In this document: piece after piece, positions 26,301 to 35,286 of the stretch
Layout of the letters: each line of letters opens with the position of its first letter
Numbering within the stretch: the stretch's first letter is position 1
Source of the DNA: Carideicomes alvinocaridis
GTDB lineage: Bacteria > Pseudomonadota > Alphaproteobacteria > Rhodobacterales > Rhodobacteraceae
Direction: 5' to 3'
Assembly: GCA_005473895.2 (NCBI GenBank)
Contig: SRJI02000005.1
Coordinates: 1 to 64,000 of the forward strand
DNA length: 64,000 nt
Notes under the pieces: generated by a model
What the model was told of the DNA's origin: nothing
Database searches by the model: none
The model's input: the letters and a program-made list of their open reading frames with translations, nothing else
Translations under genes and position numbers: made by a program

Positions 26301-26566
26301 GGGGCCCCTTTTTTCTGCGCAGTCCAAATGTAGCGGTGAAACGGGGCGCGGCGCCGAAGGTTCCTGAGCCGAATTGGCGCAGGGCGAGTGGAGAGGATCT
26401 CGGTGCGGCACAGGCGAAAAGCGTGCCGCGCGAGGTCGCGCAACACGCCCCGGCGGCTCGCGGTCCATCGCACGGATTACGGCCAGAAAGACCGCGCGGG
26501 TGCAGGATCCGTTAGCGGCCAGGGAAATGCCGCCCCGCCCTCACCGGGGCGACGGGCACCCCATCC

Positions 26567-28444
26567 TCACCCCTGCTCGTGGAAGAAGGCGTAGATTCGT
26601 TCCGCCAGGGCTTCCGACACGCCGTCCACCGCCTTCAGGTCGGCGAGGTCCGCGCGGCTGACCGCCTTGGCAGAGCCGAAATGCGACAGCAGCGCGCGCT
26701 TGCGGCCCGCGCCCACGCCGGGCACGTCGTCGAGCGGTGTCGCCCCCACGCCCTTGGCGCGCTTCGCCCGGTGGGTGCCGATGGCGAAACGGTGCGCCTC
26801 GTCGCGCAGACGCTGGATGAAGTAGAGAACGGGGTCGTTCCGCCGCAGCGCGAAGGGACGCTCGCCGACGCGGTGGAATTCCTCCTTGCCGGCGTCGCGG
26901 TCGATGCCCTTGGCGACACCCACCATGGGAATGTCCTGCACCCCGTGTTCGCGCATGATCTCCGCCACGGCCGAGACCTGCCCGGCCCCGCCGTCGATCA
27001 GCAGGAGGTCAGGCCAGAGCCCCTTCTGCCGGTCCGGATCCTCCTTCTTCAGCCGGGTGAAGCGGCGGTGCAGCACCTCCTTCATCATGCCGAAATCGTC
27101 GCCGGGCACGAGGTCGTCGCCGCGGATGTTGTACTTGCGGTACTGGTTCTTCATGTAACCGTCCGGCCCGGCCACGATCATCGCCCCCACGGCATTGGTG
27201 CCCTGGATGTGGGAGTTGTCGTAGACCTCGATCCGCTCCGGCGGGCCGTCGAGGCCGAAGGCCTCCGCCACCCCTTTCAGCAGCTTGGCCTGGGTCGCCG
27301 TCTCTGCCAACCGGCGCCCAAGGCTTTCGCGGGCGTTGCGGGCGGCGCTTTCCACCAGCTCGGCCTTCTCGCCCCGCTGGGGCACGGCGATCTCCACCTT
27401 GCGGCCCGCCTTGCCGGCGAGCGCCTCCTCCATCAGGTCGCGGTTCTCGATCCCGTGGGACAGGAGCAGCAGGCGCGGCGGCTCCTTCCCGTCGTAGAAC
27501 TGGCCGATGAAGGCCTCCAGCACCTCGGCCTCTTCCACGTCGGGGCCGACGCGGGGGTAGAAATCGCGGTTGCCCCAGTTCTGGTTCGCGCGGATGAAGA
27601 AGACCTGCACACAGGCCTGTCCGCCGTCCATGTGCAGCGCCAGCACGTCGGCCTCGGGCACGCCGCGCGGGTTGATGCCCTGCACCCCCTGCACGTTGGT
27701 GAGCGCGCGGATGCGGTCGCGCAGGGCCGCGGCACGCTCGAATTCCATGTCGTCGCTGGCCTTCTGCATCTCGGCGGCGAGGTTGCCCTGGATCTGCGTG
27801 GACTTGCCCGACAGGAAGTCCTCCGCGTCCTTGACCGAGGCGGCGTAATCCTCTTCCGAGATATGGCCGACGCAGGGGCCCGAGCAGCGCTTGATCTGGT
27901 ACAGCAGGCAGGGACGCGTGCGGCTTTCGAACATCGAATCCGTGCAATTCCGCAGCAGGAAAACCTTCTGCAACTGGTTCAGCGTCCGGTTCACCGCGCC
28001 TGCGCTGGCGAAGGGGCCGTAATAGGCACCCTTCTCCTTCTTGGCGCCGCGATGCTTCTTGATCTGCGGATAGGCGTGGTCCTTGGCGACGAGGATGTTC
28101 GGGAAGGACTTGTCGTCGCGCAGCAGCACGTTGAACTTGGGCTTGAGCTGCTTGATGAGGTTCTGTTCCAGCAGCAGCGCCTCGGTTTCCGTGCGCGTGG
28201 TCAGGAACATCATCGACGCCGTCTCGCGGATCATCCGGGCGATCCGGGGCGAATGGCCCGAGGGCCGGGCATAGTTCGACACCCGCGCCTTCAGGTTCCG
28301 CGCCTTGCCGACATAGAGCACGCGGGACTGCTCATCCAGCATCCGGTAGACACCGGGAGAGCTGTCGAGGGTCTTGAGATAGCTCTGGATGCAGGCGTGG
28401 CCCCGGGGGCGCGGCGCCGCCTCTGTCTGGGGCATGTCCGTCAT
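26567..28444 (-). CDS. uvrC: Excinuclease ABC subunit C
   Basis: The 625-residue protein makes the two incisions of nucleotide excision repair with UvrB. It has an N-terminal GIY-YIG nuclease (PGVYRML...[13 protein letters not shown], about residues 29-60), a cysteine-rich [15 protein letters not shown] region, a UVR motif [15 protein letters not shown], a C-terminal RNase H-like endonuclease with YDNSHIQG and [10 protein letters not shown], and tandem helix-hairpin-helix ([20 protein letters not shown]). The start at 28444 ([10 protein letters not shown]) is preferred over an in-frame ATG 12 codons earlier. An AT-rich promoter region lies upstream. No clear alphaproteobacterial LexA box was found there. 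Confidence 0.97.
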   Translation of the reverse strand: MTDMPQTEAAPRPRGHACIQSYLKTLDSSPGVYRMLDEQSRVLYVGKARNLKARVSNYARPSGHSPRIARMIRETASMMFLTTRTETEALLLEQNLIKQLKPKFNVLLRDDKSFPNILVAKDHAYPQIKKHRGAKKEKGAYYGPFASAGAVNRTLNQLQKVFLLRNCTDSMFESRTRPCLLYQIKRCSGPCVGHISEEDYAASVKDAEDFLSGKSTQIQGNLAAEMQKASDDMEFERAAALRDRIRALTNVQGVQGINPRGVPEADVLALHMDGGQACVQVFFIRANQNWGNRDFYPRVGPDVEEAEVLEAFIGQFYDGKEPPRLLLLSHGIENRDLMEEALAGKAGRKVEIAVPQRGEKAELVESAARNARESLGRRLAETATQAKLLKGVAEAFGLDGPPERIEVYDNSHIQGTNAVGAMIVAGPDGYMKNQYRKYNIRGDDLVPGDDFGMMKEVLHRRFTRLKKEDPDRQKGLWPDLLLIDGGAGQVSAVAEIMREHGVQDIPMVGVAKGIDRDAGKEEFHRVGERPFALRRNDPVLYFIQRLRDEAHRFAIGTHRAKRAKGVGATPLDDVPGVGAGRKRALLSHFGSAKAVSRADLADLKAVDGVSEALAERIYAFFHEQG

Positions 28445-28479
28445 GAGTCGAGAGATATGATTCCCGGCCGCCGGCTGCA

Positions 28480-28737
28480 ATCTTGAAGCGGCAGGGGCAA
28501 GCTAAATTGCGTCCACCGTTCCTGTGGACAAGTCTGCCGATAAGTTTTGGGCAGGGCGGATTTTCCCTTGTTCCCGGAGCATTTCTTTGGTTTGCCTAAT
28601 TTTTGGGCTTTTTTGTAAGTAATTGAAATGAAATGGTATTTTTTACCGCCTGATGCAAAACACTGAAAACATTAAGAGTTTTGTAACGCTTTCGTGACCT
28701 CGGCAATGGCGGTGCAAAACTCGCGCGAGCGACGCAA
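28480..28737 (-). promoter_or_regulatory. AT-rich upstream region of uvrC
   Basis: The stretch at about 28555-28690 is far richer in A and T than anything else in the window (runs such as TTTTTTG and AAATGAAATGG). It separates uvrC from the SDR gene upstream. It has a sequence resembling a DnaA box with one mismatch (TGTGGACAA, 28523-28531). No gene is credible. I interpret it as a curved or easily melted promoter region. A small RNA cannot be excluded. Confidence 0.45.
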
Positions 28738-29517
28738 TTATTGTTCGCCCTGTATCTCCGGCGTGCGCCATCCGAGGTGCTGTCCGCCATCGGTACAAAG
28801 CAGCTGCCCGGTCACTCCCGGCGCGTCGAGGAAGTAGCCCAGCGCGCCGGTGATGTCCTCCGGGTTGGAGCCCCGCTTGAGCACCGTGTTGCGCCGCTGG
28901 TGGTCGAAATGCTCCTGCGGCTGCCGGGCGCCGATCAGGGTCGGGCCGGGGCCGATGGCGTTGACGCGGACCCGCGGGGCCAGCCCCCGCGCGGCGATCT
29001 GGGTGAAGGCCCAGAGCCCCATCTTGGCGATGGAATAGGTGGTGAATTCCGGGGTCAGCTTGCGCACCCGCTGGTCCAGCATGTTGACCACCAGCCCCTG
29101 CGCCACCGGCTCCTCGTGATCGTCATTCACCGGGTCGGGCACCTGCGCCGCGAAATGCTGGGTCAGCACGAAGGGTGCGCGCAGGTTGGATTCCATGTGA
29201 CGGTCCCAGCTTTCGCGGGTCGCGGTCTCGGTCACGTCGTATTCGAAGATGGAGGCGTTGTTGACCAGCACCGTGAGCGGACCGCCCAGCGCCTCGGCGG
29301 CGCGGCCCACCAGCGGCTCCACCTGGCTCTCGTCCAGCAGGTCGGCCTGCAATGCCTCCGCGCGCCGGCCCATGGCGCGCAGCTCGCCGACCACCTCCTG
29401 CGCCTCTGTCTCGGAGGAGGCGTAGTGCACCACCACGTCGTAGCCGCGTTGACCGAGATAGAGCGCCATCGCCCGGCCAAGCCGTTTCCCCGCGCCGGTG
29501 ACCAGCGCCCGGGTCAT
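28738..29517 (-). CDS. Pteridine reductase-like short-chain dehydrogenase
   Basis: The 259-residue SDR begins MTRALVTGAGKRLGRAMALYLG, the arginine-containing GxxKRLG loop typical of NADPH-dependent pteridine reductases and FolM. The active site has Y161 and K165 (YSIAK), but the usual serine is replaced by D148 in VVNMLDQRV, as in pteridine reductase PTR1. A dihydrobiopterin or dihydromonapterin reductase role is thus plausible. The start at 29517 overlaps the stop of the antiporter gene (ATGA), so the two are coupled. uvrC follows after a 293-base gap. Confidence 0.85.
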   Translation of the reverse strand: MTRALVTGAGKRLGRAMALYLGQRGYDVVVHYASSETEAQEVVGELRAMGRRAEALQADLLDESQVEPLVGRAAEALGGPLTVLVNNASIFEYDVTETATRESWDRHMESNLRAPFVLTQHFAAQVPDPVNDDHEEPVAQGLVVNMLDQRVRKLTPEFTTYSIAKMGLWAFTQIAARGLAPRVRVNAIGPGPTLIGARQPQEHFDHQRRNTVLKRGSNPEDITGALGYFLDAPGVTGQLLCTDGGQHLGWRTPEIQGEQ

Positions 29518-30476
29518 GCGATCACCGCGTAGACGTAGAGAGCGTAAAGCATCGTCAGGACAAGCCCCCAGCGGCGCCCCATGTTCCATCCGAGGAACAC
29601 GAAGGGGGCCAGCAGCACCGAGGCGCCCAGCATCACCCAGAGGTCGAAGGCCACGAATTGCGGATCCACCGGCACGGGCCCGATCAGGGTGGCGATGCCG
29701 ATGATGGCCAGCAGGTTGAACATGTTCGACCCGATGACATTGCCCAGCGCCACGTCGGCCTGGCGCCGGATGGCGGCCATGACGGTCGTCGCGAGCTCGG
29801 GCAGCGAGGTGCCGACGGCCACCAGCGTCAGGCCGATCACGCTGTCGCTGACGCCGTACATCCGCGCGATGATCGAGGCATTGTCGACCAGCAGGTCGGC
29901 GCCCAGCGGCAGCCCCACCAGCCCCAGCACGAGGAAGACGCAGATCTTCCACCAGCGCATCTCGGGGTCGGCGCCTTCGACCTCCTCTTCCTCGGCCTCG
30001 GGATCCTTGCCCTTCTCCCGCATTTCGCGGCGGTGCTGCCGCGCCTCGCGGAAGGCATCCACCAGCACCAGCCCGAGGCCCAGCAGCAGGAACGCCCCGC
30101 TCTGGATGGTGAAGACCCCGTCCTGCGCCAGCAGGATGAAAAGCCCGGTGGCGGCGAGCATGAAAATATAGGTCTTGCGGGTGTCGCAACCGGCCGTGTG
30201 CAGCGGCGCGATCATCGCCGGGATGCCCAGGACCAGCAGGATATTGGCGGTGTTCGACCCCACCACGTTGCCCATGGCAATGCCGGGTGAGCCGATGTTC
30301 AGCGCCTGGATGGCGATCAGAAGCTCCGGCGCGGAGGTGCCGAAGGCGACGATGGTCAGCGAGACGATCAGCGACGGCACGCCCAGCCGGAGGCTGGTAT
30401 TGACCGCGCCCTTCACCAGCGCGTCGCCGGCAAGCAGCAGGATCACCAGGCCGAGACCTGCAAGCAGCCAGACCAA
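29514..30476 (-). CDS. Calcium/sodium antiporter, CaCA family (YrbG-like)
   Basis: The 320-residue inner-membrane exchanger has the two inverted alpha repeats that form the ion path: GTSAPEL at residues 46-52 with GNVVGSNTANILL, and GTSLPEL at 222-228 with GNVIGSNMFNLL. About ten membrane segments are visible. Between the halves (144-172) is a cytosolic loop rich in charge with EAEEEEVEGADPE, a possible cation-sensing site. It sits in a run of minus-strand genes with the tiny zinc-ribbon protein upstream (1-base gap) and the SDR downstream (overlap). Confidence 0.93.
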   Translation of the reverse strand: MVWLLAGLGLVILLLAGDALVKGAVNTSLRLGVPSLIVSLTIVAFGTSAPELLIAIQALNIGSPGIAMGNVVGSNTANILLVLGIPAMIAPLHTAGCDTRKTYIFMLAATGLFILLAQDGVFTIQSGAFLLLGLGLVLVDAFREARQHRREMREKGKDPEAEEEEVEGADPEMRWWKICVFLVLGLVGLPLGADLLVDNASIIARMYGVSDSVIGLTLVAVGTSLPELATTVMAAIRRQADVALGNVIGSNMFNLLAIIGIATLIGPVPVDPQFVAFDLWVMLGASVLLAPFVFLGWNMGRRWGLVLTMLYALYVYAVIA

Positions 30477-30477
30477 G

Positions 30478-30663
30478 TCAGCTATCCTTTCCGCAGGGAC
30501 AGGGCCCCTTGCCTATCTGGAAACGCCCGCAGTCCGGGCAGCGCGTGGGCGAGAGCTTGTCCCGCGCCTTGCCGGCGCCCGGCAGGCGCGGCGCGCGGAG
30601 CTTGCCGAACATCGCCAGCACACCCATGAACACGAGGAAGAGGACAACGACCTTGGCAATCAT
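30478..30663 (-). CDS. Small membrane-anchored zinc-ribbon-like protein
   Basis: The 61-residue protein has one N-terminal membrane segment (MIAKVVVLFLVFMGVLAMFG) and a cytosolic tail with four cysteines arranged CPDC (42, 45) and CPC (55, 57), a minimal metal-binding ribbon. It fits exactly between the S49 peptidase gene (3-base gap) and the antiporter gene (1-base gap), which supports it being real. Similar short proteins occur in Rhodobacteraceae at this position as far as I recall. Function is unknown. Confidence 0.78.
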   Translation of the reverse strand: MIAKVVVLFLVFMGVLAMFGKLRAPRLPGAGKARDKLSPTRCPDCGRFQIGKGPCPCGKDS

Positions 30664-30666
30664 CGG

Positions 30667-31467
30667 TCAGAGCCCGTACCGCGCCCAGAGCGCCTGTTCC
30701 TCGAGTCCGCCCAGCGCGTCGGAGATCATCGCGCCCCCGAACCGGCGCAGCAGGCCCTTCTTGGCCTCGTAGCGGCGGAAGCGGACCTTGCGGCCGAACC
30801 GGCGCTTCATCTCGGGCACGATATGACCCACGCCGTCGATCAGCCCGATCTCGCGCGCCTCCTCGCCCAGCCAGAATTCGCCCTCGAACAGACCCGGCGC
30901 GGAAGTGTCGAGCTTGTCGCCCCGCCGGCTGCGCACATGTTCGATGAACAGGGCATGCATGCGGTGCAGGATGCGGTTGAGCCGCTCGACATCCTCGGGC
31001 TTTTCCTCCGAGAAGGGGTCGAGCATGGTCTTCGACCGGCCCGCCGTGTGAATCCGCCGCTCGATCCCCTGCCGGGCGAGGAAGACCTGCGCCCCGAAGC
31101 CCGAGGAGACGACGCCGATGGAGCCGACGATGGAACCCGGATCGGCCCAGATCTCGTCGGCTGCGGCGGCGATCCAGTAACCGCCCGAGGCCGCCGCATC
31201 CTCAACAAAGGCATAGACCGGCACCTTGCGATCATCGGCCAGCCGCCGGATGCGCGCGGCGATGAGCGAGGATTGCACCGGGCTGCCGCCGGGGGAATTG
31301 ATGACGAGGCAGACCGCCTTGGGCTTGCCGCGGGCAAAGGCCTTTTCGATCAGCGGCGCCATGGCCTGGTCCGACAGGCCGGCGCGCGGGCCGGCCCCGA
31401 TCGCCCCTTGAAGGCGCAGGACGGAAACGACCGGCGCGCGGTCAAGGAAAGGCAGGCGGATACCCAT
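30667..31467 (-). CDS. S49-family serine peptidase (SppA/SohB-like)
   Basis: The 266-residue peptidase of the signal peptide peptidase A family uses a Ser/Lys dyad. S94 lies in EDAAASGGYWIAAAADEIWADPGSIVGSIGVV and K146 in AGRSKTMLDPFSEEKPED. It is a short single-domain form with no obvious N-terminal membrane anchor. The start at 31467 gives MGIRLPFLDRAPVV. It heads the minus-strand run that continues through the zinc-ribbon protein, antiporter and SDR genes, an order that implies co-transcription. Confidence 0.92.
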   Translation of the reverse strand: MGIRLPFLDRAPVVSVLRLQGAIGAGPRAGLSDQAMAPLIEKAFARGKPKAVCLVINSPGGSPVQSSLIAARIRRLADDRKVPVYAFVEDAAASGGYWIAAAADEIWADPGSIVGSIGVVSSGFGAQVFLARQGIERRIHTAGRSKTMLDPFSEEKPEDVERLNRILHRMHALFIEHVRSRRGDKLDTSAPGLFEGEFWLGEEAREIGLIDGVGHIVPEMKRRFGRKVRFRRYEAKKGLLRRFGGAMISDALGGLEEQALWARYGL

Positions 31468-31559
31468 GCCGCCTGATGTAGAGACAGCCCCGCCGGGAAA
31501 CAAGTGACCGGCGGAACTGATCCCGTCTTTACCCTACGGCAGGAGGGCGCGTGACCCGC

Positions 31560-32321
31560 TCAGTTCCGCAGCCGCCAGCCGGTGCGGAAGATCCACCAGA
31601 TCACCGTCATGCAGAGCCCGGTAAAGGCCGCGATGGCCAGCAGGCTCCAGCCGACGGACACGTCGGAGATGCCGAAGAACGCCCAGCGGAAGCCCGAGAT
31701 CAGATAGAGCACCGGGTTGAACAGCGTCACGGTCTGCCAGATCGGCGGCAGCATGGTGACCGAGTAGAACGACCCCCCGAGGAAGATCAGCGGCGTCACG
31801 ATCAGCATCGGCACCAGCTGGAGCTGTTCGAAGTTCTTGGCCCAGATGCCGATGATGAAGCCGAACAGCGCGAAGCTGATGCAGGTCAGCACGAGGAAGG
31901 CCACCATGGCCCCGGGGTGCAGGATATGCACGTCGACGAAGACAGAGGCGGTGCCGAGGATCACGGTCCCGATGAAAAGCGCCTTGGTGGCCGCGGCGCC
32001 GACATAGCCCACCACGATCTCGAAAAAGCTGACCGGCGCGGCCAGCAGCTCGTCGATGGTGCCGATGAACTTGGGGAAATAGATTGCGAAAGCCGAGTTC
32101 GACAGCGACTGCATGATCACGCTCAGCATGATCAGCCCGGGCACGATGAACGCGGCATAGCTCACCCCCTCCACCTCCTGGATGCGCGAGCCGATGGCGG
32201 CGCCGAAGACCACGAAATAGAGCGAGGTCGAAATCACCGGCGAGACGAAGCTTTGCAGGATGGTCCGGAAGAAGCGGAACATCTCGTACTTGTAGATCGA
32301 CCAGATGGCGATGAAGCTCAT
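31560..32321 (-). CDS. ABC-2 type exporter permease
   Basis: The 253-residue permease has about six membrane segments and the ABC-2 pattern ([45 protein letters not shown], and the [38 protein letters not shown] segment). It resembles YadH and NodJ-type exporters. Its start overlaps the stop of the ATPase gene (ATGA), so the pair forms one exporter. The substrate is unknown. Confidence 0.92.
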   Translation of the reverse strand: MSFIAIWSIYKYEMFRFFRTILQSFVSPVISTSLYFVVFGAAIGSRIQEVEGVSYAAFIVPGLIMLSVIMQSLSNSAFAIYFPKFIGTIDELLAAPVSFFEIVVGYVGAAATKALFIGTVILGTASVFVDVHILHPGAMVAFLVLTCISFALFGFIIGIWAKNFEQLQLVPMLIVTPLIFLGGSFYSVTMLPPIWQTVTLFNPVLYLISGFRWAFFGISDVSVGWSLLAIAAFTGLCMTVIWWIFRTGWRLRN

Positions 32322-33268
32322 GCCGCGCCCTCCTTGCTGGGGGTGGTCCCGCCCTCGACGAGACCGACGAAGATGTCCTCGAGGGAGGATTGCGATGTCT
32401 TGAGGTCACGCAGCACGATGCCCGCCTCCGACAGGCCCGCGAGCAGCTTGGTGATGCCCGTGCGCTCGCCCCGCGTGTCGTAGCTGTAGGTGACCGAGCG
32501 GCCATCCGGGGCCAGCTCCAGGTCGAACTCGGACAGGCTGGCGGGGATGCTGTCGATCTTCTCCTGCAGCTCGATGGTCAGTTGCTTGCGGCCCATCCGT
32601 TCCATCAGGCGCTGCTTGTCCTCGACCAGCAGCAGCTCGCCGCCATTGATGACCCCCACCCGGTCGGCCAACGCCTCGGCCTCCTCGATGTAGTGTGTGG
32701 TGAGGATGATGGTGACGCCGTTGGCCTTGAGCTCGGCCACCGTGTCCCACATGCCCTTGCGCAGGGCCACGTCGACGCCGGCGGTGGGTTCGTCGAGGAA
32801 CAGCACGCGGGGCTCGTGGCTCAGCGCCTTGGCGATCAGCACCCGGCGCTTCATGCCGCCGGAAAGCTCGCGGATCCGGGCATCCTTCTTGTCCCAGAGC
32901 GAGAGCTGCCGCAGTACCTTCTCGATATGCGCCTCGTCGGGTTTCATCCCGAACAGCCCGCGCGAGAACCGGACCGAGTTGATGACCCGGTCGAAGCCCT
33001 CGAGGTTGATTTCCTGCGGCACCAGCCCGATCAGGCCGCGCGCCTGGCGGTAGGCCTTGCGCCAGTTGTGGCCGGCGACCAGGACCTCGCCGCTGGTGGG
33101 ATCGGTGATGCCGCAGATGGTGGAGATCAGCGTGGTCTTGCCCGCGCCGTTGGGCCCCAGAAGCGCGAGGATCTCGCCCTCCTCGATCTGCAGGTCCACG
33201 CCCTTGAGCGCCTCGAAGCCGCCCTTGTAGACCTTGCGGAGGCTCTTGATGTCGACGATCGCCGTCAT
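32318..33268 (-). CDS. ABC transporter ATP-binding protein (YadG-like)
   Basis: The 316-residue ATPase has Walker A GPNGAGKT (38-45), signature LSGGMKRRV, Walker [13 protein letters not shown], and the H-loop in [11 protein letters not shown]-terminal extension after residue 220 is typical of drug or polysaccharide exporters of the YadG/CcmA/NodI type. It drives the permease encoded directly downstream. The upstream 232 bases hold a dispersed hairpin repeat and the likely promoter. Confidence 0.93.
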   Translation of the reverse strand: MTAIVDIKSLRKVYKGGFEALKGVDLQIEEGEILALLGPNGAGKTTLISTICGITDPTSGEVLVAGHNWRKAYRQARGLIGLVPQEINLEGFDRVINSVRFSRGLFGMKPDEAHIEKVLRQLSLWDKKDARIRELSGGMKRRVLIAKALSHEPRVLFLDEPTAGVDVALRKGMWDTVAELKANGVTIILTTHYIEEAEALADRVGVINGGELLLVEDKQRLMERMGRKQLTIELQEKIDSIPASLSEFDLELAPDGRSVTYSYDTRGERTGITKLLAGLSEAGIVLRDLKTSQSSLEDIFVGLVEGGTTPSKEGAA

Positions 33269-33421
33269 GGCCGGCTCCTCTGCTGCCGCGAAGGACGGCT
33301 ATTTAATGTGCAAGCCGCGCAAGGGAAACCCCGTATCACCGCGCGGTACGGCCTGCGCGGGCGCACGGTGGGGGCGGGGCGCGCTCCGGATCGGCTGGCA
33401 ATGCGGGTGGAAAGTGCGGGA

Positions 33422-33475
33422 GCGAGGGGCCAGCCCCTCGCGCTCCCCGGAGTTTTTCGGGCAAGATGAAGGGGG
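33422..33475. repeat. Dispersed hairpin repeat upstream of the ABC exporter genes
   Basis: GCGAGGGGC (33422-33430) and GCCCCTCGC (33433-33441) are perfect 9-bp arms with a 2-base gap, followed by CTCCCCGGAGTTTTTCGGG and AAGATGAAGG. I recall this hairpin-plus-tail type as common between genes in Rhodobacteraceae. It lies between two minus-strand genes and may act as a terminator for the CoxG-like gene. Confidence 0.55.
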
Positions 33476-33500
33476 AGCTGGCGGGCGGCCCCGGTCGCTC

Positions 33501-34001
33501 TCAGCCGCGCAGGCGGGCGAGCCAGCCCTTCTTCTCCGCCTCGGGCTGCGGATCCTCGTCGGTGCCCTCCAGCACTTCCTGCAGCCGGGTGAAGAACTGG
33601 TCGGCCATCTTCTTGGCGAACCCGTCGATGATGCGCGAGCCCAGCTGCGCGAGCTTGCCGCCCACCTTGGCCTCCACGTCGTAGCTGAGCCGCGTGCCGC
33701 CCTCGATCGCCTCCAGCCGCACGGTCGCGCCGCCCTTGGCGAAACCCGCCGCACCGCCCTTGCCCTCGCCCGAGAGTTTCAGGCTTTCGTTCGGCACGAG
33801 GTCGGAGACGGTCACCTGCCCCTTGAACGTGGCCTTCACCGGGCCGACCTTCTGCGTCACCGTGGCCTCGAAGCCCTCCTCGGGGCTGCCGGTCACGTCC
33901 TGCGCGCCGGGCACGCATTCCTGCAGGACATCGGGGCTCAGCAACGCGGCATAGACCACCTCGGGCTCGGCCGCGATCTCGCGCGTGTCGCTCATTTCCA
34001 T
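33501..34001 (-). CDS. CoxG-family (SRPBCC) protein
   Basis: The 166-residue protein has the START-like fold of CoxG, the carbon monoxide dehydrogenase subunit G family: SPDVLQECVPGAQDVTG, EATVTQKVGPVKATFKGQVTVSDLVPNESLKLSGEGKGGAAGFAKGGA, and LSYDVEAKVGGKLAQLGSRIIDGFAKKMADQFF. A charged tail follows (residues 145-166). CoxG is thought to anchor or mature molybdenum CO dehydrogenases, but no cox genes occur here, so it is an orphan. M1 and M3 are both possible starts. Confidence 0.88.
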   Translation of the reverse strand: MEMSDTREIAAEPEVVYAALLSPDVLQECVPGAQDVTGSPEEGFEATVTQKVGPVKATFKGQVTVSDLVPNESLKLSGEGKGGAAGFAKGGATVRLEAIEGGTRLSYDVEAKVGGKLAQLGSRIIDGFAKKMADQFFTRLQEVLEGTDEDPQPEAEKKGWLARLRG

Positions 34002-34169
34002 GGGGCGCCTCCTCCTGCTGGCGGACTTCCTTCGGGACGGATCCTAGCCGCGCCCCCGGGCAAGGCCAACCGGATTCCGCGGCGCGTGCGCCAACCGCCC
34101 GCTCTGCCCGCCCGCTCCGGCCGCGCGTTCCGGCTGGCGCGACGCGCCGCCGCATGCTAGCGCCGGAGC

Positions 34170-35159
34170 ATGGCCGCGATCGACAGCACCCACAGCCGGC
34201 CCCTGGCGGGCATCCTCTTCATCCTGGCCGGGATGGTGGCGATCTCGTTCAACGATCTGCTGATCAAGCAATTGTCGGGCGGCTACCCCCTTCACGAGAT
34301 GGTCTTCGTGCGCTCCGGCATCGGCATCCTGTTCTCGCTGCTTCTCGTGCAGGTGGAGGGCGGCTGGCACGTGCTGAAGACACCGCGCCCCGGCCTGCAC
34401 GCCCTGCGCGGGCTGGTGGTGGTCTTTGCCAACATGACCTATTTCGCCGCGCTCGCCGTGCTGCCGCTGGGCGAGGCGACCGCGCTCTACTTCGTGGCGC
34501 CGCTTTTCATCACCCTGCTGTCGATCCCGCTGCTGGGCGAGAGCGTGGGGCCCTGGCGCTTCGGCGCGGTGCTGGCGGGGCTTGCCGGGGTGGCGATCAT
34601 GCAGCGGCCCTGGGCCTCGGACACGGAACTGCATGTCAGCCGGCTGGTGCTGCTGCTGCCGGTGATCTCGGCCTTCGCCTACGCGGTGAACCAGATCCTG
34701 ACCCGCAAGATCGGCTTCACCTCCAAGGCCAGCGCCATGGCGGTCTACATCCAGCTCGCCTTTCTCGTGGTCTCGGCGTTGTTCTGGCTGGTGGCCGGCG
34801 ACGGGCGCTTCGCCGAAGGGGTGGAAAGCGGCAGCCTGATCTTCCTGCTGCGCGCCTGGACCATGCCCGAGGGCGTGGATCGCTGGCTGTTCCTGGCGCT
34901 CGGCTGCAATTCCGCCTGCGTCGCCTATTGCCTGAGCCAGGCCTACCGCTCCGCCAATGCCGCCGTGGTGGCGCCCTTCGAATATGTCGGGCTGCCGCTG
35001 GCGATCCTCTGGGGCTGGGTGTTCTTCGCCGAGGTGCCGCAGCCCGTGGTCTGGCTGGGCATCGCGCTGATCCTCGGCGGCGGGCTGGTGGTCTTCATCC
35101 GCGAACGCATGCGCAACCGGCCCGTCGCCACCGCCCGGCGGGTGAACCGCCGCTACTGA
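34170..35159 (+). CDS. EamA-family (DMT superfamily) transporter
   Basis: The 329-residue protein has about ten membrane segments in two EamA repeats, with VAISFNDLLIKQLSGGYPLHEMVFVRSGIGI in the first and EYVGLPLAILWGWVFFAEVP in the last segment pair. The C-terminal IRERMRNRPVATARRVNRRY is basic. The substrate is unassigned. It resembles the S-adenosylmethionine uptake and RhaT-like branches. It is unrelated in position to the EamA gene at 672. Confidence 0.88.
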   Translation: MAAIDSTHSRPLAGILFILAGMVAISFNDLLIKQLSGGYPLHEMVFVRSGIGILFSLLLVQVEGGWHVLKTPRPGLHALRGLVVVFANMTYFAALAVLPLGEATALYFVAPLFITLLSIPLLGESVGPWRFGAVLAGLAGVAIMQRPWASDTELHVSRLVLLLPVISAFAYAVNQILTRKIGFTSKASAMAVYIQLAFLVVSALFWLVAGDGRFAEGVESGSLIFLLRAWTMPEGVDRWLFLALGCNSACVAYCLSQAYRSANAAVVAPFEYVGLPLAILWGWVFFAEVPQPVVWLGIALILGGGLVVFIRERMRNRPVATARRVNRRY

Positions 35160-35177
35160 CCGCCACGGCTGGCCCTC

Positions 35178-35254
35178 TTCACGTGAACGTCGGCTTGTGA
35201 TTCACGCCCGGTTCGCCCTAGGTTTGACGCAGGCGCAATCCCGCCTTCGGGCGG
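35178..35254 (+). promoter_or_regulatory. tamA upstream region: palindrome, promoter candidate and leader hairpin
   Basis: TTCACGTGAA (35178-35187) is a perfect palindrome just upstream of TTGTGA (35195-35200), 17 bases and CTAGGT (35218-35223), a possible promoter. The leader then forms CCGCC-TTCG-GGCGG (35241-35254). The tamA ATG follows at 35287. Confidence 0.4.
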
Positions 35255-35286
35255 CCTTGAGCAGGGAGCCGCGGAGCAGCCCAGAA

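Noticed and set aside
28523-28560. LexA-type (GTTC-N7-GTTC) damage box before uvrC
   Set aside because: Single GTTC motifs occur at 28518 and 28570, but no second half-site with the right spacing was found.
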